Assembly: GCF_018263855.1 (NCBI RefSeq)
Contig: NZ_CP073318.1
Coordinates: 6,758,001 to 6,822,000, forward strand
Direction: 5' to 3'
DNA from: Kutzneria sp. CA-103260
Lineage (GTDB): Bacteria > Actinomycetota > Actinomycetes > Mycobacteriales > Pseudonocardiaceae
Length of the DNA stretch: 64,000 nucleotides
How positions within the stretch are numbered: the first letter of the stretch is position 1; each line of letters begins with the position of its first letter. Below the pieces are notes generated by a model. The model ran no database searches. It had not been told where the DNA came from and saw only the letters and a list, made by a program, of their open reading frames with translations. The position numbers were made by a program, and so were the translations under genes. Below are positions 50,184-58,887 of this stretch, one piece after another.

Positions 50184-50936
50184 ATGGACTTGAACAGCGA
50201 TCTGGGCGAGGGCTTCGGGGCGTGGCGCCTGGGCGATGACGAGGCCCTGCTCGACGTCGTGACCAGCGCGAACGTCGCGTGCGGCTTTCACGCCGGCGAC
50301 CCGACGGTGCTGCGGCGGGTGACCGAGCGGGCCGCCGAGCGGGGCGTGGCCATCGGGGCCCAGGTCGGCTACCGGGACCTGCCCGGCTTCGGCCGCCGGT
50401 TCATCGACGTAGACCCGGCCGAGCTGGCCAACGACGTCATCTACCAGATCGGCGCGTTGGACGGCTTTGCCCGGATCGCCGGCACCCGCGTGCGGTACGT
50501 GAAGCCGCACGGGGCGCTGTACAACGCCATTGTCACGCATGCCGAGCAGGCGGCGGCCGTGGTCGAGGCGGTGCGGCGGTACGACCCGTCGCTGCCGATC
50601 CTGGGGCTGCCGGGCTCGGAATCCTTGCGCCAGGCCGAATCCGCCGGGTTGACCGCCGTGCGCGAGGCCTTCGCCGACCGGGCCTACACGCCTGAGGGCG
50701 CGTTGGTGTCCCGGCGGTTGGACGGCGCGGTGCTGCACGACGTGGAGGAGATCGTCGCCCGCTGCGTGCGAATGGCCGTCGCGGGCACCGTGACCGCCGT
50801 GGACGGCACGGTCGTTTCCGTTGCGCCGCAATCGTTGTGCGTGCACGGCGACACGCCCGGCGCGGTGGAGATCGCCAAGCGGGTCAAGGAGGGGCTGGTG
50901 GCGGCCGGCCTCACCCTGAACCCCTTCGCCGCGTGA
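50184..50936 (+). CDS. pxpA: 5-oxoprolinase subunit A / LamB-YcsF family
   Basis: 250 aa. The N-terminus [23 protein letters not shown] and KPHGALYN are diagnostic of the LamB/YcsF family; in E. coli and Bacillus PxpA works with PxpB and PxpC to open 5-oxoproline with ATP. No pxpB or pxpC lies in the window, so the partners must be elsewhere or the role differs. It follows the LuxR-type gene by 9 bp and is probably co-transcribed. Confidence 0.9.
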   Translation: MDLNSDLGEGFGAWRLGDDEALLDVVTSANVACGFHAGDPTVLRRVTERAAERGVAIGAQVGYRDLPGFGRRFIDVDPAELANDVIYQIGALDGFARIAGTRVRYVKPHGALYNAIVTHAEQAAAVVEAVRRYDPSLPILGLPGSESLRQAESAGLTAVREAFADRAYTPEGALVSRRLDGAVLHDVEEIVARCVRMAVAGTVTAVDGTVVSVAPQSLCVHGDTPGAVEIAKRVKEGLVAAGLTLNPFAA

Positions 50937-50946
50937 CCACTTTGCT

Positions 50947-50999
50947 GCTGGGAAGGGGGCTTTCCTGGCGTTGAACGCCAGGAAAGCCCCCTTCCCAGC
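50947..50999. terminator. 53-bp near-perfect palindrome, bidirectional terminator
   Basis: Two perfect 26-bp arms (50947-50972 and 50974-50999) flank a single central G; the arms contain GGGAAGGGGGCTTTCCTGG and its inverse. It separates the convergent pxpA and DUF5107 genes. Its length and exactness suggest selection or a dispersed element rather than a minimal terminator. Confidence 0.85.
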
Positions 51000-51000
51000 G

Positions 51001-51963
51001 TTAGGTGGGGACTCGGCGTAGGAGGGTGGCGGCCTCGTCGGCCTGCCCGGCGGCCAGCAGCAGGTCGACGGCCTCCACCGACAGCGCCGGCACGGCGGGC
51101 GTGGACCAGGCGGCGGCGGTGAGCAGCTCGGCGGCCTCACGGACGTGACCGCCACGGAACTCCGCCACCGCCAGGTTGCGCAGCGCCCACGGCGACACGG
51201 CCAGCTCGATGGACCGCCGCCACGCGGCGATCGCCGCCGCGCTTTCCCTGGCGTGCCAACGGGCCACGCCCAGGTGATAGGCGGACAGCCAGTTCTCCGG
51301 GGCCGACTCCAGCATCGCCCGCCACGGCGCGGACACCAGGCTGCGCCCGGGCGGCTGCTCCGGATCGGTGGCGATCATGTTGCCGCGCAACAACTCCAGC
51401 CACGGCCGCTGCGGCGCGCCGAGGCCGGTGAACGGCGTGGCCGGCAGCATCACGCCGAGCCGGGTCAGCTCCAGCGCGCCCCAGCCCGAGCCGACGGCGA
51501 TCAGGTCGCCCGGCGACACCTGGTCCCAGTCGGTGTGCCCGCGCGGGTCGCGCACCTTGGTGTCCACCCGCAGCGCCTGTCCGTCGGCCAGCGCGAAGTC
51601 GATCTGGAACGGCAGGTCACGCGCGGTGTCCCACTCCCACACCCGCAGCGTGTCGCCGTCCACCGGCGCGGCGAACACCGGGCCGCCGCTGGCCGGCTGG
51701 AAGGCCGGCGAGCAGAACGGCACCGGCCGATGTTCTCGCTTGTGCCACAACGAATGCAGTCGACCGCAGCATCCAATGAGGACGGTCGCGATCAACAGAT
51801 CGTTCTCCAGCACCACCGCCGGCACCGGACGCGGGTCCCGAGGCCGGGCCGTCCGCCGCGGCCATGGCACCGCGCCTATCGCACCAAGGGCCGAACCCGG
51901 GCTGTCCTGGCCGCTCTCGGCGACCGGCAGCACCACTTCGGCTTGACGCAGCTGGGTCACCAC
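51001..51963 (-). pseudogene. DUF5107/TPR protein with large in-frame internal deletions
   Basis: 320 codons, against about 650 or more for actinobacterial DUF5107 proteins as I recall them. The pieces VVLENDLLIATVLIGCCGRL, SPAFQPA, DTLRVWEWDTARDLPFQID, VGSGWGALEL, RPWLELLRG and WLSAYHLGVARWHA are familiar and in order, but the FSGGIEWNIG-like block and the large central beta domain are missing. The frame stays open. It is either a decayed gene or a mini version. GTG start after GGGAG. Confidence 0.55.
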
Positions 51964-52071
51964 TCACTCCCCGACTCGCCTGCGCGAATGCTCTCGACCG
52001 ACCGCACCGATGTCAACCGGAGCATCCCCCGACCAGGTCACGTTGACAGCGTCGACGGGCGCTGCCTACCG

Positions 52072-52230
52072 TGACCACGCCGTGGTGACGGGAATCCGGT
52101 GCCAAACCGGAGCGGCCCTCGCCACTGTGATCGGGATGTGCGCGAGAACGCATGGGTCACTGGGCGTTTCGCCGCCTGGGAAGGCCTCTCGCCGCACGCA
52201 CCACCCGTCAGCCAGGAGACCGGCCACGGC
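52072..52230 (+). promoter_or_regulatory. cobalamin (AdoCbl) riboswitch
   Basis: Conserved core elements occur in the right order: GGGAATCCGGTG...CGGAGCGG at 52090-52114, CGCCACTGTGA at 52120-52130, CACTGGGCG...TGGGAAGGC at 52158-52186 and the B12 box AGCCAGGAGACCGGCC at 52210-52225. It ends about 45 bp before the permease start. It should repress expression when adenosylcobalamin is plentiful, which identifies the following ABC transporter as a corrinoid importer. Confidence 0.93.
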
Positions 52231-52272
52231 ACCGCAAGGCGCGTCCACGAGGTGATGGAGGGCCGGCTGTCG

Positions 52273-53334
52273 ATGCCTGCGCGCGGTGCCGCACCGTTCG
52301 GCGAGCGGGCCCGGTTCTCCGGGCTGCTCGCCGGGCTGGTCGTTGTCCTCGTCCTCACGCTGCTGGCCGGAGTGGTGCTCGGTCCGGTGTCACTGCCGGT
52401 CACCGACACGCTCTCGGTGCTGGTCAGCCACTTCTCCGCCGGTTCCACCCGGCCGGGTGACGCCATCGTCTGGGAGGTGCGAACGCCCCGGGTTCTGCTA
52501 GGGGCGGTCGCCGGGGCCGGTCTGTCCGCGACCGGCGTGGCCGTGCAGGCACTGGTCCGCAACGCGCTGGCCGATCCGTATCTGCTGGGCGTCAGCTCCG
52601 GCGCATCGGTGGGGGCGACGGCCGTGCTGCTGTTCGGGGCACTGGCCGGATTGGGCACGTGGGCGCTGACCGGAGGGGCATTTCTCGGTGCGCTCCTGGC
52701 CGTCATGGCGGTGTTCGCGCTCGCGCGGACGGCCGGCGGCGGGCTGCCGGCGTTGCGGCTGGTGCTGTCCGGGACCGCGCTGGCGTCGATGTTCGCGGCG
52801 GCCACCAGCTTCCTGATCTACCTCGCGCCGACCAGCGAGGGCGCCCGGACGGCGATCTTCTGGCTGCTCGGCAGCCTCGGCGGGGCGTCATGGCCGACGC
52901 TGCTGGTGCCGGTGGTCGGGACGCTGTTCGGCTTGTGCTATCTGGGCTTTCAGGCCAAGTCGCTGGACGCGCTGGCCATGGGCGACCAGACCGCGGGTTC
53001 GCTGGGCGTGGACGTGCGGACCGTGCGGCGTGGGCTGTTCCTCGTGACGGCGCTGGTCACCGGGGCCGTCGTGGCGGCGGCCGGCGCGATCGGCTTTGTC
53101 GGGCTGATGTTGCCGCACCTGGTCCGACTGCTGGTCGGTGCGAGCCATCGTCGCGTGCTGCCGGCCAGCGCCCTGCTCGGCGCGGTGTTCCTGGTGTGGG
53201 CCGATGTGCTGGCCCGGCTGGTGGTGGCCCCCGAGGAACTGCCGCTGGGCGTCATCACCTCCGTGCTGGGCGGCCCGGTGTTCCTGTTTCTGTTGCGGCG
53301 CAGGGCCTATGTCTTCGGCGGGGTTGGTTCGTGA
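52273..53334 (+). CDS. btuC: cobalamin ABC transporter permease
   Basis: 353 aa FecCD/BtuC-family permease with about ten membrane helices; VRTPRVLLGAVAGAGLSATGVAVQ, ADPYLLGVSSGASVGA, GFVGLMLPHLVR and LGVITSVLGGPVFLFLLRR are standard. The family includes iron and B12 importers; the riboswitch upstream decides for corrinoids. The ATG at 52273 (GGAGGG 10 nt upstream) is chosen; an ATG at 52255 would add six residues. Its stop overlaps the ATPase GTG (GTGA). Confidence 0.88.
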   Translation: MPARGAAPFGERARFSGLLAGLVVVLVLTLLAGVVLGPVSLPVTDTLSVLVSHFSAGSTRPGDAIVWEVRTPRVLLGAVAGAGLSATGVAVQALVRNALADPYLLGVSSGASVGATAVLLFGALAGLGTWALTGGAFLGALLAVMAVFALARTAGGGLPALRLVLSGTALASMFAAATSFLIYLAPTSEGARTAIFWLLGSLGGASWPTLLVPVVGTLFGLCYLGFQAKSLDALAMGDQTAGSLGVDVRTVRRGLFLVTALVTGAVVAAAGAIGFVGLMLPHLVRLLVGASHRRVLPASALLGAVFLVWADVLARLVVAPEELPLGVITSVLGGPVFLFLLRRRAYVFGGVGS

Positions 53335-54110
53335 GCAAGCTGCGGGCTGAGGGCGTCGGTGTCGCCCTCGACGGGCGGATGATCGTCTCGGACATCGCGC
53401 TGGCGATCGAGCGCGGCGAGTTCGTGGGGCTGGTCGGACCGAACGGCAGCGGCAAGACCACTTTGCTGCGCGCCGTTTTCCGGGCTTTGCGAGCCACTGG
53501 CTCGTTGTGGCTGGACGACGAGGATCTGGCGACGCTGTCGGCCCGCGAGCTGGCCCGGCGGATGGCTGTGGTGCCACAGGAGTCGCCGGTGGAGTTCGAC
53601 TACACGGTGCGGGAAGTGGTGGCCATGGGCCGGTTTCCGCACCAGTCGGCGCTGGGCGGGGCCAGCGCCGAGGACGTCGACGCGTGCGCGCGGGCGATCT
53701 CGTTGGTCGGCCTGGAAGAACTGGCCGACCGGAGCGTGCTGACGCTGTCCGGCGGCGAGCGGCAGCGGGCCGTGATCGCCCGTGCGCTGGCCCAGGGCTG
53801 CGACCTGATCGTGCTCGACGAGCCGACCAACCACCTCGACATCCGCTACCAGCACTCGCTGATGGGCCTGCTGACCGGGCTCGGCGTCACGGCGGTGGCC
53901 GCCCTGCACGACCTGAACCTGGCCGCCGGCTACTGCGACCGGATCTACCTGCTGCGCCACGGATCGGTGGTGGCCTCGGGCGATCCGTCCGTGCTCACCG
54001 CCGACCTGGTGCACGAGGTGTTCGGCGTGCGGCCGCGCGTGATCACCCATCCCGACACCGGCCGTCCCCAACTGTTGTTCCCCACCAAGGAGTTCCCTTG
54101 CGACTCGTGA
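53331..54110 (+). CDS. btuD: cobalamin ABC transporter ATP-binding protein
   Basis: 259 aa FecE/BtuD-type ATPase: Walker A GPNGSGKTT, signature LSGGERQR, Walker B LIVLDEPTNHLD and switch ALHDLNLA. GTG start within the permease stop. The next gene starts within its last 13 bp, so all four genes of the operon are translationally coupled. Confidence 0.9.
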   Translation: MSKLRAEGVGVALDGRMIVSDIALAIERGEFVGLVGPNGSGKTTLLRAVFRALRATGSLWLDDEDLATLSARELARRMAVVPQESPVEFDYTVREVVAMGRFPHQSALGGASAEDVDACARAISLVGLEELADRSVLTLSGGERQRAVIARALAQGCDLIVLDEPTNHLDIRYQHSLMGLLTGLGVTAVAALHDLNLAAGYCDRIYLLRHGSVVASGDPSVLTADLVHEVFGVRPRVITHPDTGRPQLLFPTKEFPCDS

Positions 54111-55042
54111 TCGTCGCCCTGGCCCTGGCGCTGGCCGGCTGCGGCACGGCCGCGCCGGCGGCGTCCAGCGGCACCGTGATCACCAACTGCGGTAAGCAAG
54201 TCAGCTACCAGCAGGTGCCGAAGCGGGCAGTCAGCAACGACATCAACACCACCGAGATCATGTTCGCGCTGGGGTTGGCCGACCACATGGCCGGCTACGC
54301 CGGCGTCGAGGACCGCAGCGTCCAGTCGCCGTGGTCGTCCGACTTCACCTCAGTCAAACGCTTGTCGGACAAGTACATCAGCAAGGAGGTGCTGCTCGGG
54401 GCGGTGCCGGACTTCGTGTTCGCCGGCTACGGCTACGGGTTCAGCGAGGCCACCGCCGTCACTCCGGACAGCCTGGCCCAGCTGGGCATTCCGACCTACC
54501 AGCTGACCGAGGCATGCCGGCAGCAGGGCAGCACCGCCCGCGGGCTGGTCGACCCGATCGAGGCCGCGTTCACCGACGTGCTGAACATCGGCAGGATCTT
54601 CGGCGTGTCCGACCGGGCCGAGAAGCTGGTGGCCGACCAGCGGGCGAAGCTGGCGGCGCTGCCCAAGGCCGCCAGCCCGGTGCAGGTCTTCCACTACGAT
54701 TGCTGTGGGGACAAGCAGCCGCTGTCCTCGGGGCACTACGCCGCACCCGACGCGATCATCGCGCATGCCGGCGGCACCAACGTCTTCACCGACGTCCGGG
54801 ACAGCTGGATCCACGTGTCCTGGGAGGAGGTGGTGGCGCGGGCGCCGGAGGTGATCACCATCGACGCGGCCGACGACGAACAGGCGCGGCAGATGGAAGA
54901 CTTCCTGCTGGGGCGGCCGGAGCTGGCCGGCCTGCCGGCGATCAAGCAGCGCCGGTTCTTCGTGCTGCCGTACGCGAACTGGGTGTCGGGCGTGCGGGAC
55001 GTGGACTCCGCGGTGGCGTTGGCGAAGTTCCTCCATGGCTGA
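54098..55042 (+). CDS. btuF: cobalamin-binding lipoprotein
   Basis: 314 aa helical-backbone substrate-binding protein of the FecB/BtuF class. TTG start at 54098 is set by AAGGAG 5 nt upstream; the N-terminus MRLVIVALALALAGCGT is a lipoprotein signal with Cys15. RAVSNDINTTEIMFALGLAD and PDFVFAGYGYGF are family blocks; a Cys-Cys in YDCCGDKQ is unusual. It presents corrinoids to BtuC on the outer face of the membrane. It overlaps the 2Fe-2S gene by 8 bp. Confidence 0.85.
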   Translation: MRLVIVALALALAGCGTAAPAASSGTVITNCGKQVSYQQVPKRAVSNDINTTEIMFALGLADHMAGYAGVEDRSVQSPWSSDFTSVKRLSDKYISKEVLLGAVPDFVFAGYGYGFSEATAVTPDSLAQLGIPTYQLTEACRQQGSTARGLVDPIEAAFTDVLNIGRIFGVSDRAEKLVADQRAKLAALPKAASPVQVFHYDCCGDKQPLSSGHYAAPDAIIAHAGGTNVFTDVRDSWIHVSWEEVVARAPEVITIDAADDEQARQMEDFLLGRPELAGLPAIKQRRFFVLPYANWVSGVRDVDSAVALAKFLHG

Positions 55043-55676
55043 GCGGATCCTGCCCGGCACGGCACTGACCGACCCGGCCGAGATGGAGCGGTTCGTCGCC
55101 GACAACCGCAAACGGTGGTCGACCGACGACAACCGGGCCGCCGGCACGCTGTGGTGGTACAGCACCAGCAGCGTCGTGCTGACGTCGCTGCTGACCCGGC
55201 TGGCCGAGATCGACCTGGCCGCCGACCCCGCGCTGGACCGGATGCGGGTGCACATCGGTGAGGACGGCCGGGTGATGAACGTCCATCCCGGTGGGCTGTT
55301 GCCCGAAGTCGCCGCGCTGCCAACGGCTTTGCGGGCGGCGCTGGGCCCGGTGCTGGATACCCTGTCGGCGGTGTCCGGCGTTCGGCTGCCACCGCTGTGG
55401 GCCATCACCACCGACGCCGTCGCCAACAGCCTGCTGCGGGCCTGGCGTGATCTCGGGGATCCGGCTCGCGGCGTCGAGCAGGCGTCCTGGCTGGTGGCGG
55501 AAATGGGCCGGCCGATGCCGCCGGCGCGATTCGTGCAGATCGAGGGGAAACCGTTGGTGCGGCGGGTTTCCTGCTGCCTCATCGACCACGCCGGCTTCTC
55601 CCCCTGCGCCAGCTGCCCCCACCAGGACCCCGAGATCCGCCACAGCCGGATGCTCGAAGCCGCCAAACTCCTGTGA
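55035..55676 (+). CDS. FhuF-like (2Fe-2S) reductase
   Basis: 213 aa. The C-terminus VSCCLIDHAGFSPCASCPHQ has the CC-x10-C-x2-C pattern that binds the unusual 2Fe-2S cluster of FhuF-type ferric siderophore reductases. The rest matches the IucA/IucC C-terminal-like FhuF domain only loosely. It is the last gene of a B12-riboswitch operon, not a siderophore operon, which suggests that it reduces imported corrinoid (Co(III)) or is borrowed from an iron system. ATG at 55035. Confidence 0.8.
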   Translation: MAERILPGTALTDPAEMERFVADNRKRWSTDDNRAAGTLWWYSTSSVVLTSLLTRLAEIDLAADPALDRMRVHIGEDGRVMNVHPGGLLPEVAALPTALRAALGPVLDTLSAVSGVRLPPLWAITTDAVANSLLRAWRDLGDPARGVEQASWLVAEMGRPMPPARFVQIEGKPLVRRVSCCLIDHAGFSPCASCPHQDPEIRHSRMLEAAKLL

Positions 55677-55681
55677 AATTC

Positions 55682-55836
55682 CGCGAGTCCCGCTCTGGGG
55701 CAACCGAGATACCGGTTCCGGGCGCGCGAGTCCCGCTCTCGGATTTCGCGAGGCCCGCCTTCGGGACATTCCGGCGTGGTGCGTCGGGTGGTAGGTCCCG
55801 AAGACGGGACTCGCTGGACCGAGAGCGGGACTCGCG
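55682..55836. repeat. GAGTCCCGCTCTCG inverted/direct repeat element
   Basis: CGCGAGTCCCGCTCTCGG at 55725-55742 has an exact inverse copy at 55819-55836; a shorter direct copy is at 55682-55696, and GACGGGACTCGC occurs at about 55804. The element fills the gap between the FhuF-like gene and the convergent methyltransferase and could form a large hairpin terminator. Confidence 0.65.
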
Positions 55837-55838
55837 GA

Positions 55839-56645
55839 CTAGGGCTTGCGGGCCACGCCGGCGTAGATGCCGGAGTGCTCGGGGTCGTCGCCCAGGTCGG
55901 CGGCGGACTGGGGACGCCAGTTGGCGGTGAAGACCACTCCCGGGTCGACCAGGTCGAAGCCGTCGAACAGGGCGGTGACCTCGGCGTGGCTGCGGGGGTG
56001 GATGGGCTCGGCGCTGTGCTGGAAGACGCCCACCGCCTTGGCCATGCCCTCCTCCATGTTGTCCGGCGTGAAGTGCGACAGCGCCAGGTAGCTGCCGGCC
56101 GGCAGGGCGTCGCGGTAGCGGGCGATCACCCCGGCCGGGTCGTCGACGTCGGCGATGAACTGGAAGACGCCGACCATGAGCAGGCCGATGGGCTGGTCGA
56201 AGTCCAGCATCCGGCGGGTGTCGGGGTCGTTGAGGATGCGCTCGGGGTCGCGCAGGTCGGACTGGACCATCACGGCGTTGGGGTCGTCGCGCAGGATCAG
56301 CTGGCTGTGCGCGACCGCCACCGGCTCGTAGTCCACGTACACCACGCGGCACGACGGGTCGGCCTCCTGGGCGATCTCGTGCACGTTGCCGACGGTGGGG
56401 ATGCCGGAGCCGATGTCGAGGAACTGGCGGACGCCGTTGTCGATGAGGAACAACACGGCCCGGCGCAGGAACGAGCGGTTGAGGCGGGCCATCTCCCGCA
56501 CCGGCACGACCTGCGCCAGCTGGTCGCCGATCATGCGGTCGCGCTCGAAGTTGTGCGCCCCGCCGAGCACATAGTCGTAGATCCGGGCCGAGCTGGGAAC
56601 GTCGATGTCGACCTCGGCCGGCACCCAGTCCACTGCTCCCGACAT
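55839..56645 (-). CDS. SAM-dependent methyltransferase, DUF574 family
   Basis: 268 aa. DVPSSARIYDYVLGGAHNFERD at the start, QFLDIGSGIPTVGNVHE (SAM loop) and VYVDYEPVAVAHSQLIL are diagnostic of the DUF574/SAM-methyltransferase family, expanded in streptomycetes and relatives. Substrates are unknown. It lies 9 bp downstream of the GGDEF/EAL gene on the same strand and so is probably co-transcribed with it. Confidence 0.88.
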   Translation of the reverse strand: MSGAVDWVPAEVDIDVPSSARIYDYVLGGAHNFERDRMIGDQLAQVVPVREMARLNRSFLRRAVLFLIDNGVRQFLDIGSGIPTVGNVHEIAQEADPSCRVVYVDYEPVAVAHSQLILRDDPNAVMVQSDLRDPERILNDPDTRRMLDFDQPIGLLMVGVFQFIADVDDPAGVIARYRDALPAGSYLALSHFTPDNMEEGMAKAVGVFQHSAEPIHPRSHAEVTALFDGFDLVDPGVVFTANWRPQSAADLGDDPEHSGIYAGVARKP

Positions 56646-56654
56646 GGCTCGCTC

Positions 56655-58766
56655 CTATCCCAGTGTGATCCGGTCCGCGCTCACCGACGGCGAGAGCGGC
56701 TCGCCCTGTCCCGCGTCCACTCCGACGGCACGCAGCCGGCGCAGGTGGTCCTCGTGCTGGATGCCGCCGACGGCCACCGGCAGGCCGAGGCTGTGCGCGA
56801 AGTCGACCAGACTGCGCACCACCGGCTCGGTGATCTCGGCGGTGCGCTCGTCGGCCAGCGAGTCGCCGAGCCGGCGGTCGAGCACCACCGCGCGCAGCGT
56901 GAACTCACCGCGCAGCAACAGGTCGGCATGCTCGGTGCCATAGTCCAAAAGGGACGATGTGACACCCATTTCGGCCAGCACAAGAATGTTGTCGATGATT
57001 TCGTCGTTCTGGGCGGCGGTGCCCAGCGACACACCCAGGCGCAGCTGCTCGGCCGGCAACTCGACGGCGTCCAGCTCGCGGCGGACCACGCCGACCAGGT
57101 CCGGGTCGCGGGCCTGGCCCGCGGACAGGTCCACCACCACCGGCGGTGCGGCCGGGCCGTGCTCCCGCCACCACGCGGCCGCCTGCTGACAGGCCCGGCG
57201 GATCACCCAGCGGCCGACCGGCAGCACCACGCCGGTCTCCTCGGCCAGCGCCAGCACCTCGGCGTGCCGCATCGGCTGCTGCGCCGGCGGCTGCCAGGCC
57301 AGCCGGGCGGTCACGCCGATCGTCGTCTCGTCGGAGAAGCGCAGCAGTCGCTGGTAGACCACGTCCAACTGGTCGGCCTGCAACGCGCCGGGCAGGGTCG
57401 CGGCCAGCCGGAACCGGGAGCGGTCGGCGGCGTCCTGCCGGGCGTCGAACAGCTCCCACTGGCCGGCGCCGCGCCGCTTGGCCCGGTGCAGCGTCATGTC
57501 GGCGGCCCGCAGCAGCTCGGCCGGATCCTGGCCGACGCTGATCCGGTCCACGATGCCCATGCAGGTGGACACCGCGATGCCGTCGCCGCCGATGAACATC
57601 GGGTCGGCCAGCGTGTCCAGCACCCGGGCCGCGTACTCGCCGACGCCCGGCGTCTCGGCGGTGCCCTCCACCAGCACGGCGAACTCGTCGCCGCCCAGCC
57701 GCGCGACCATCGCCGTCTCGCCGTGGAACACGCTCTCCAGCCGCTGCCCCACCGCCCGCAGCAACTGGTCGCCGACGTGCTGGCCGAGGCCGTCGTTGAC
57801 CACCGTGAACCGGTCGAGACCGAAGTGGAACAAGGTGATCCGGCCGGTGGCGGTCGAGCCGCCCAGCGTCCGCTCCAAAGTGGACACGAAGTACTGCCGG
57901 TTGGGCAGGCCGGTCAGCATGTCGTGCAGCGACTGGTGGCCGAGCCGGTCGCCGAGCAGGTGCAGCTCGGTGACGTCCTCGACCATGGTGACCAGGTAGG
58001 CCGGCTGGTCGTGGTCGTCCCGCAGCAGCGACACGGCCAGATAGGCCCACACCGACTCGCCGTCCTGGTGCACCAGCCGGCAGCGCTCACGGAAGTTGGG
58101 GCGCCGGCCGGCCAGCAGGTCGGCGATGCTGTCCGACAGCCAGCCGGCGGCGTCGGCGTGGGCCAGGTCCTGCACGCTCATCCCGGCCAGCTCCGGCTGG
58201 CCGTAGCCCAGGATCTCGGTCAGCGCCATGTTGGTCTGGGCGAACTTGCCGGTGGGGGCGCTGATCGCGATGCCGACGGCGGAGGAGGAGAAGATCGCCC
58301 GCAGCCGGGCGTCGCTGTCGGCCAGGCTGCGCTCGGTGTCCCGCTTGGCCTTGATCAGCGAGCGCTTCAGCGCCTCCTGGCTGATGTAGGTGCGTTCCCG
58401 CAACGCCTCGGTGAACCCCGCGGCCAGCACGCTGAGCACCGTGATCACCCGGGTCGGCAGTTCGGCCGGCGGGTCCGGCATCGCCAGCAGGCCGCGGCCC
58501 AGCACGTCGAGGCTGGTGGACAGCGTGGCCCGGCCGGAGATGGCCCGGTTGACCAGCGCCGTGCCGATCTCCGCGACCTCGGCCGCCGGTACCGTGTCGG
58601 CCCGAACCGCCTCCGCGAGCGTGTCGGTCATCCGGGCCAGCAGTCGCACGATCTTGGCGTGCGACATCGGGATGAAGACCGTCTTCGCGATCTCCGCCGC
58701 CCACGTGCGCGCCAGGTCGGTCCGCCAGCTGTCGTCGACGGGACCTCGCTGCGGGTGATCGTTCAC
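56655..58766 (-). CDS. PAS-GGDEF protein with degenerate EAL domain
   Basis: 703 aa. An N-terminal helical region (1-145) is followed by PAS (about 146-275; LRAIFSSSAVGIAIS, ILGYGQPELAG), GGDEF (280-440) and EAL-like (450-700) domains. The active loop RLGGDEFAV is intact, so diguanylate cyclase activity is likely. The RxxD inhibitory site upstream is absent (HGET). The EAL motif reads TARLAW, the DDFGTG loop LLDYGTE and the catalytic Lys/Glu positions are lost, so no phosphodiesterase activity is expected. Cyclic di-GMP controls development in actinomycetes via BldD. GTG start after AAAGGAG. Confidence 0.87.
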   Translation of the reverse strand: MNDHPQRGPVDDSWRTDLARTWAAEIAKTVFIPMSHAKIVRLLARMTDTLAEAVRADTVPAAEVAEIGTALVNRAISGRATLSTSLDVLGRGLLAMPDPPAELPTRVITVLSVLAAGFTEALRERTYISQEALKRSLIKAKRDTERSLADSDARLRAIFSSSAVGIAISAPTGKFAQTNMALTEILGYGQPELAGMSVQDLAHADAAGWLSDSIADLLAGRRPNFRERCRLVHQDGESVWAYLAVSLLRDDHDQPAYLVTMVEDVTELHLLGDRLGHQSLHDMLTGLPNRQYFVSTLERTLGGSTATGRITLFHFGLDRFTVVNDGLGQHVGDQLLRAVGQRLESVFHGETAMVARLGGDEFAVLVEGTAETPGVGEYAARVLDTLADPMFIGGDGIAVSTCMGIVDRISVGQDPAELLRAADMTLHRAKRRGAGQWELFDARQDAADRSRFRLAATLPGALQADQLDVVYQRLLRFSDETTIGVTARLAWQPPAQQPMRHAEVLALAEETGVVLPVGRWVIRRACQQAAAWWREHGPAAPPVVVDLSAGQARDPDLVGVVRRELDAVELPAEQLRLGVSLGTAAQNDEIIDNILVLAEMGVTSSLLDYGTEHADLLLRGEFTLRAVVLDRRLGDSLADERTAEITEPVVRSLVDFAHSLGLPVAVGGIQHEDHLRRLRAVGVDAGQGEPLSPSVSADRITLG

Positions 58767-58887
58767 GCCGGTCGGCTCGCTCCTTTGGTCGGGGTGCGGT
58801 TCACAAGCGTCCGAGCGGACCCACCGTGGCAGTGTCTACTCGGTCTGGATGTTGGAAACGCTCCCCCGAACGTGTGAAAGTGGTCGG

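Noticed and set aside
55776-58877. 1033-codon plus-strand open frame opposite the GGDEF gene
   Set aside because: It is antisense to two well-supported genes; composition is His/Arg/Asp/Gly-rich with no family, a typical high-GC shadow frame.
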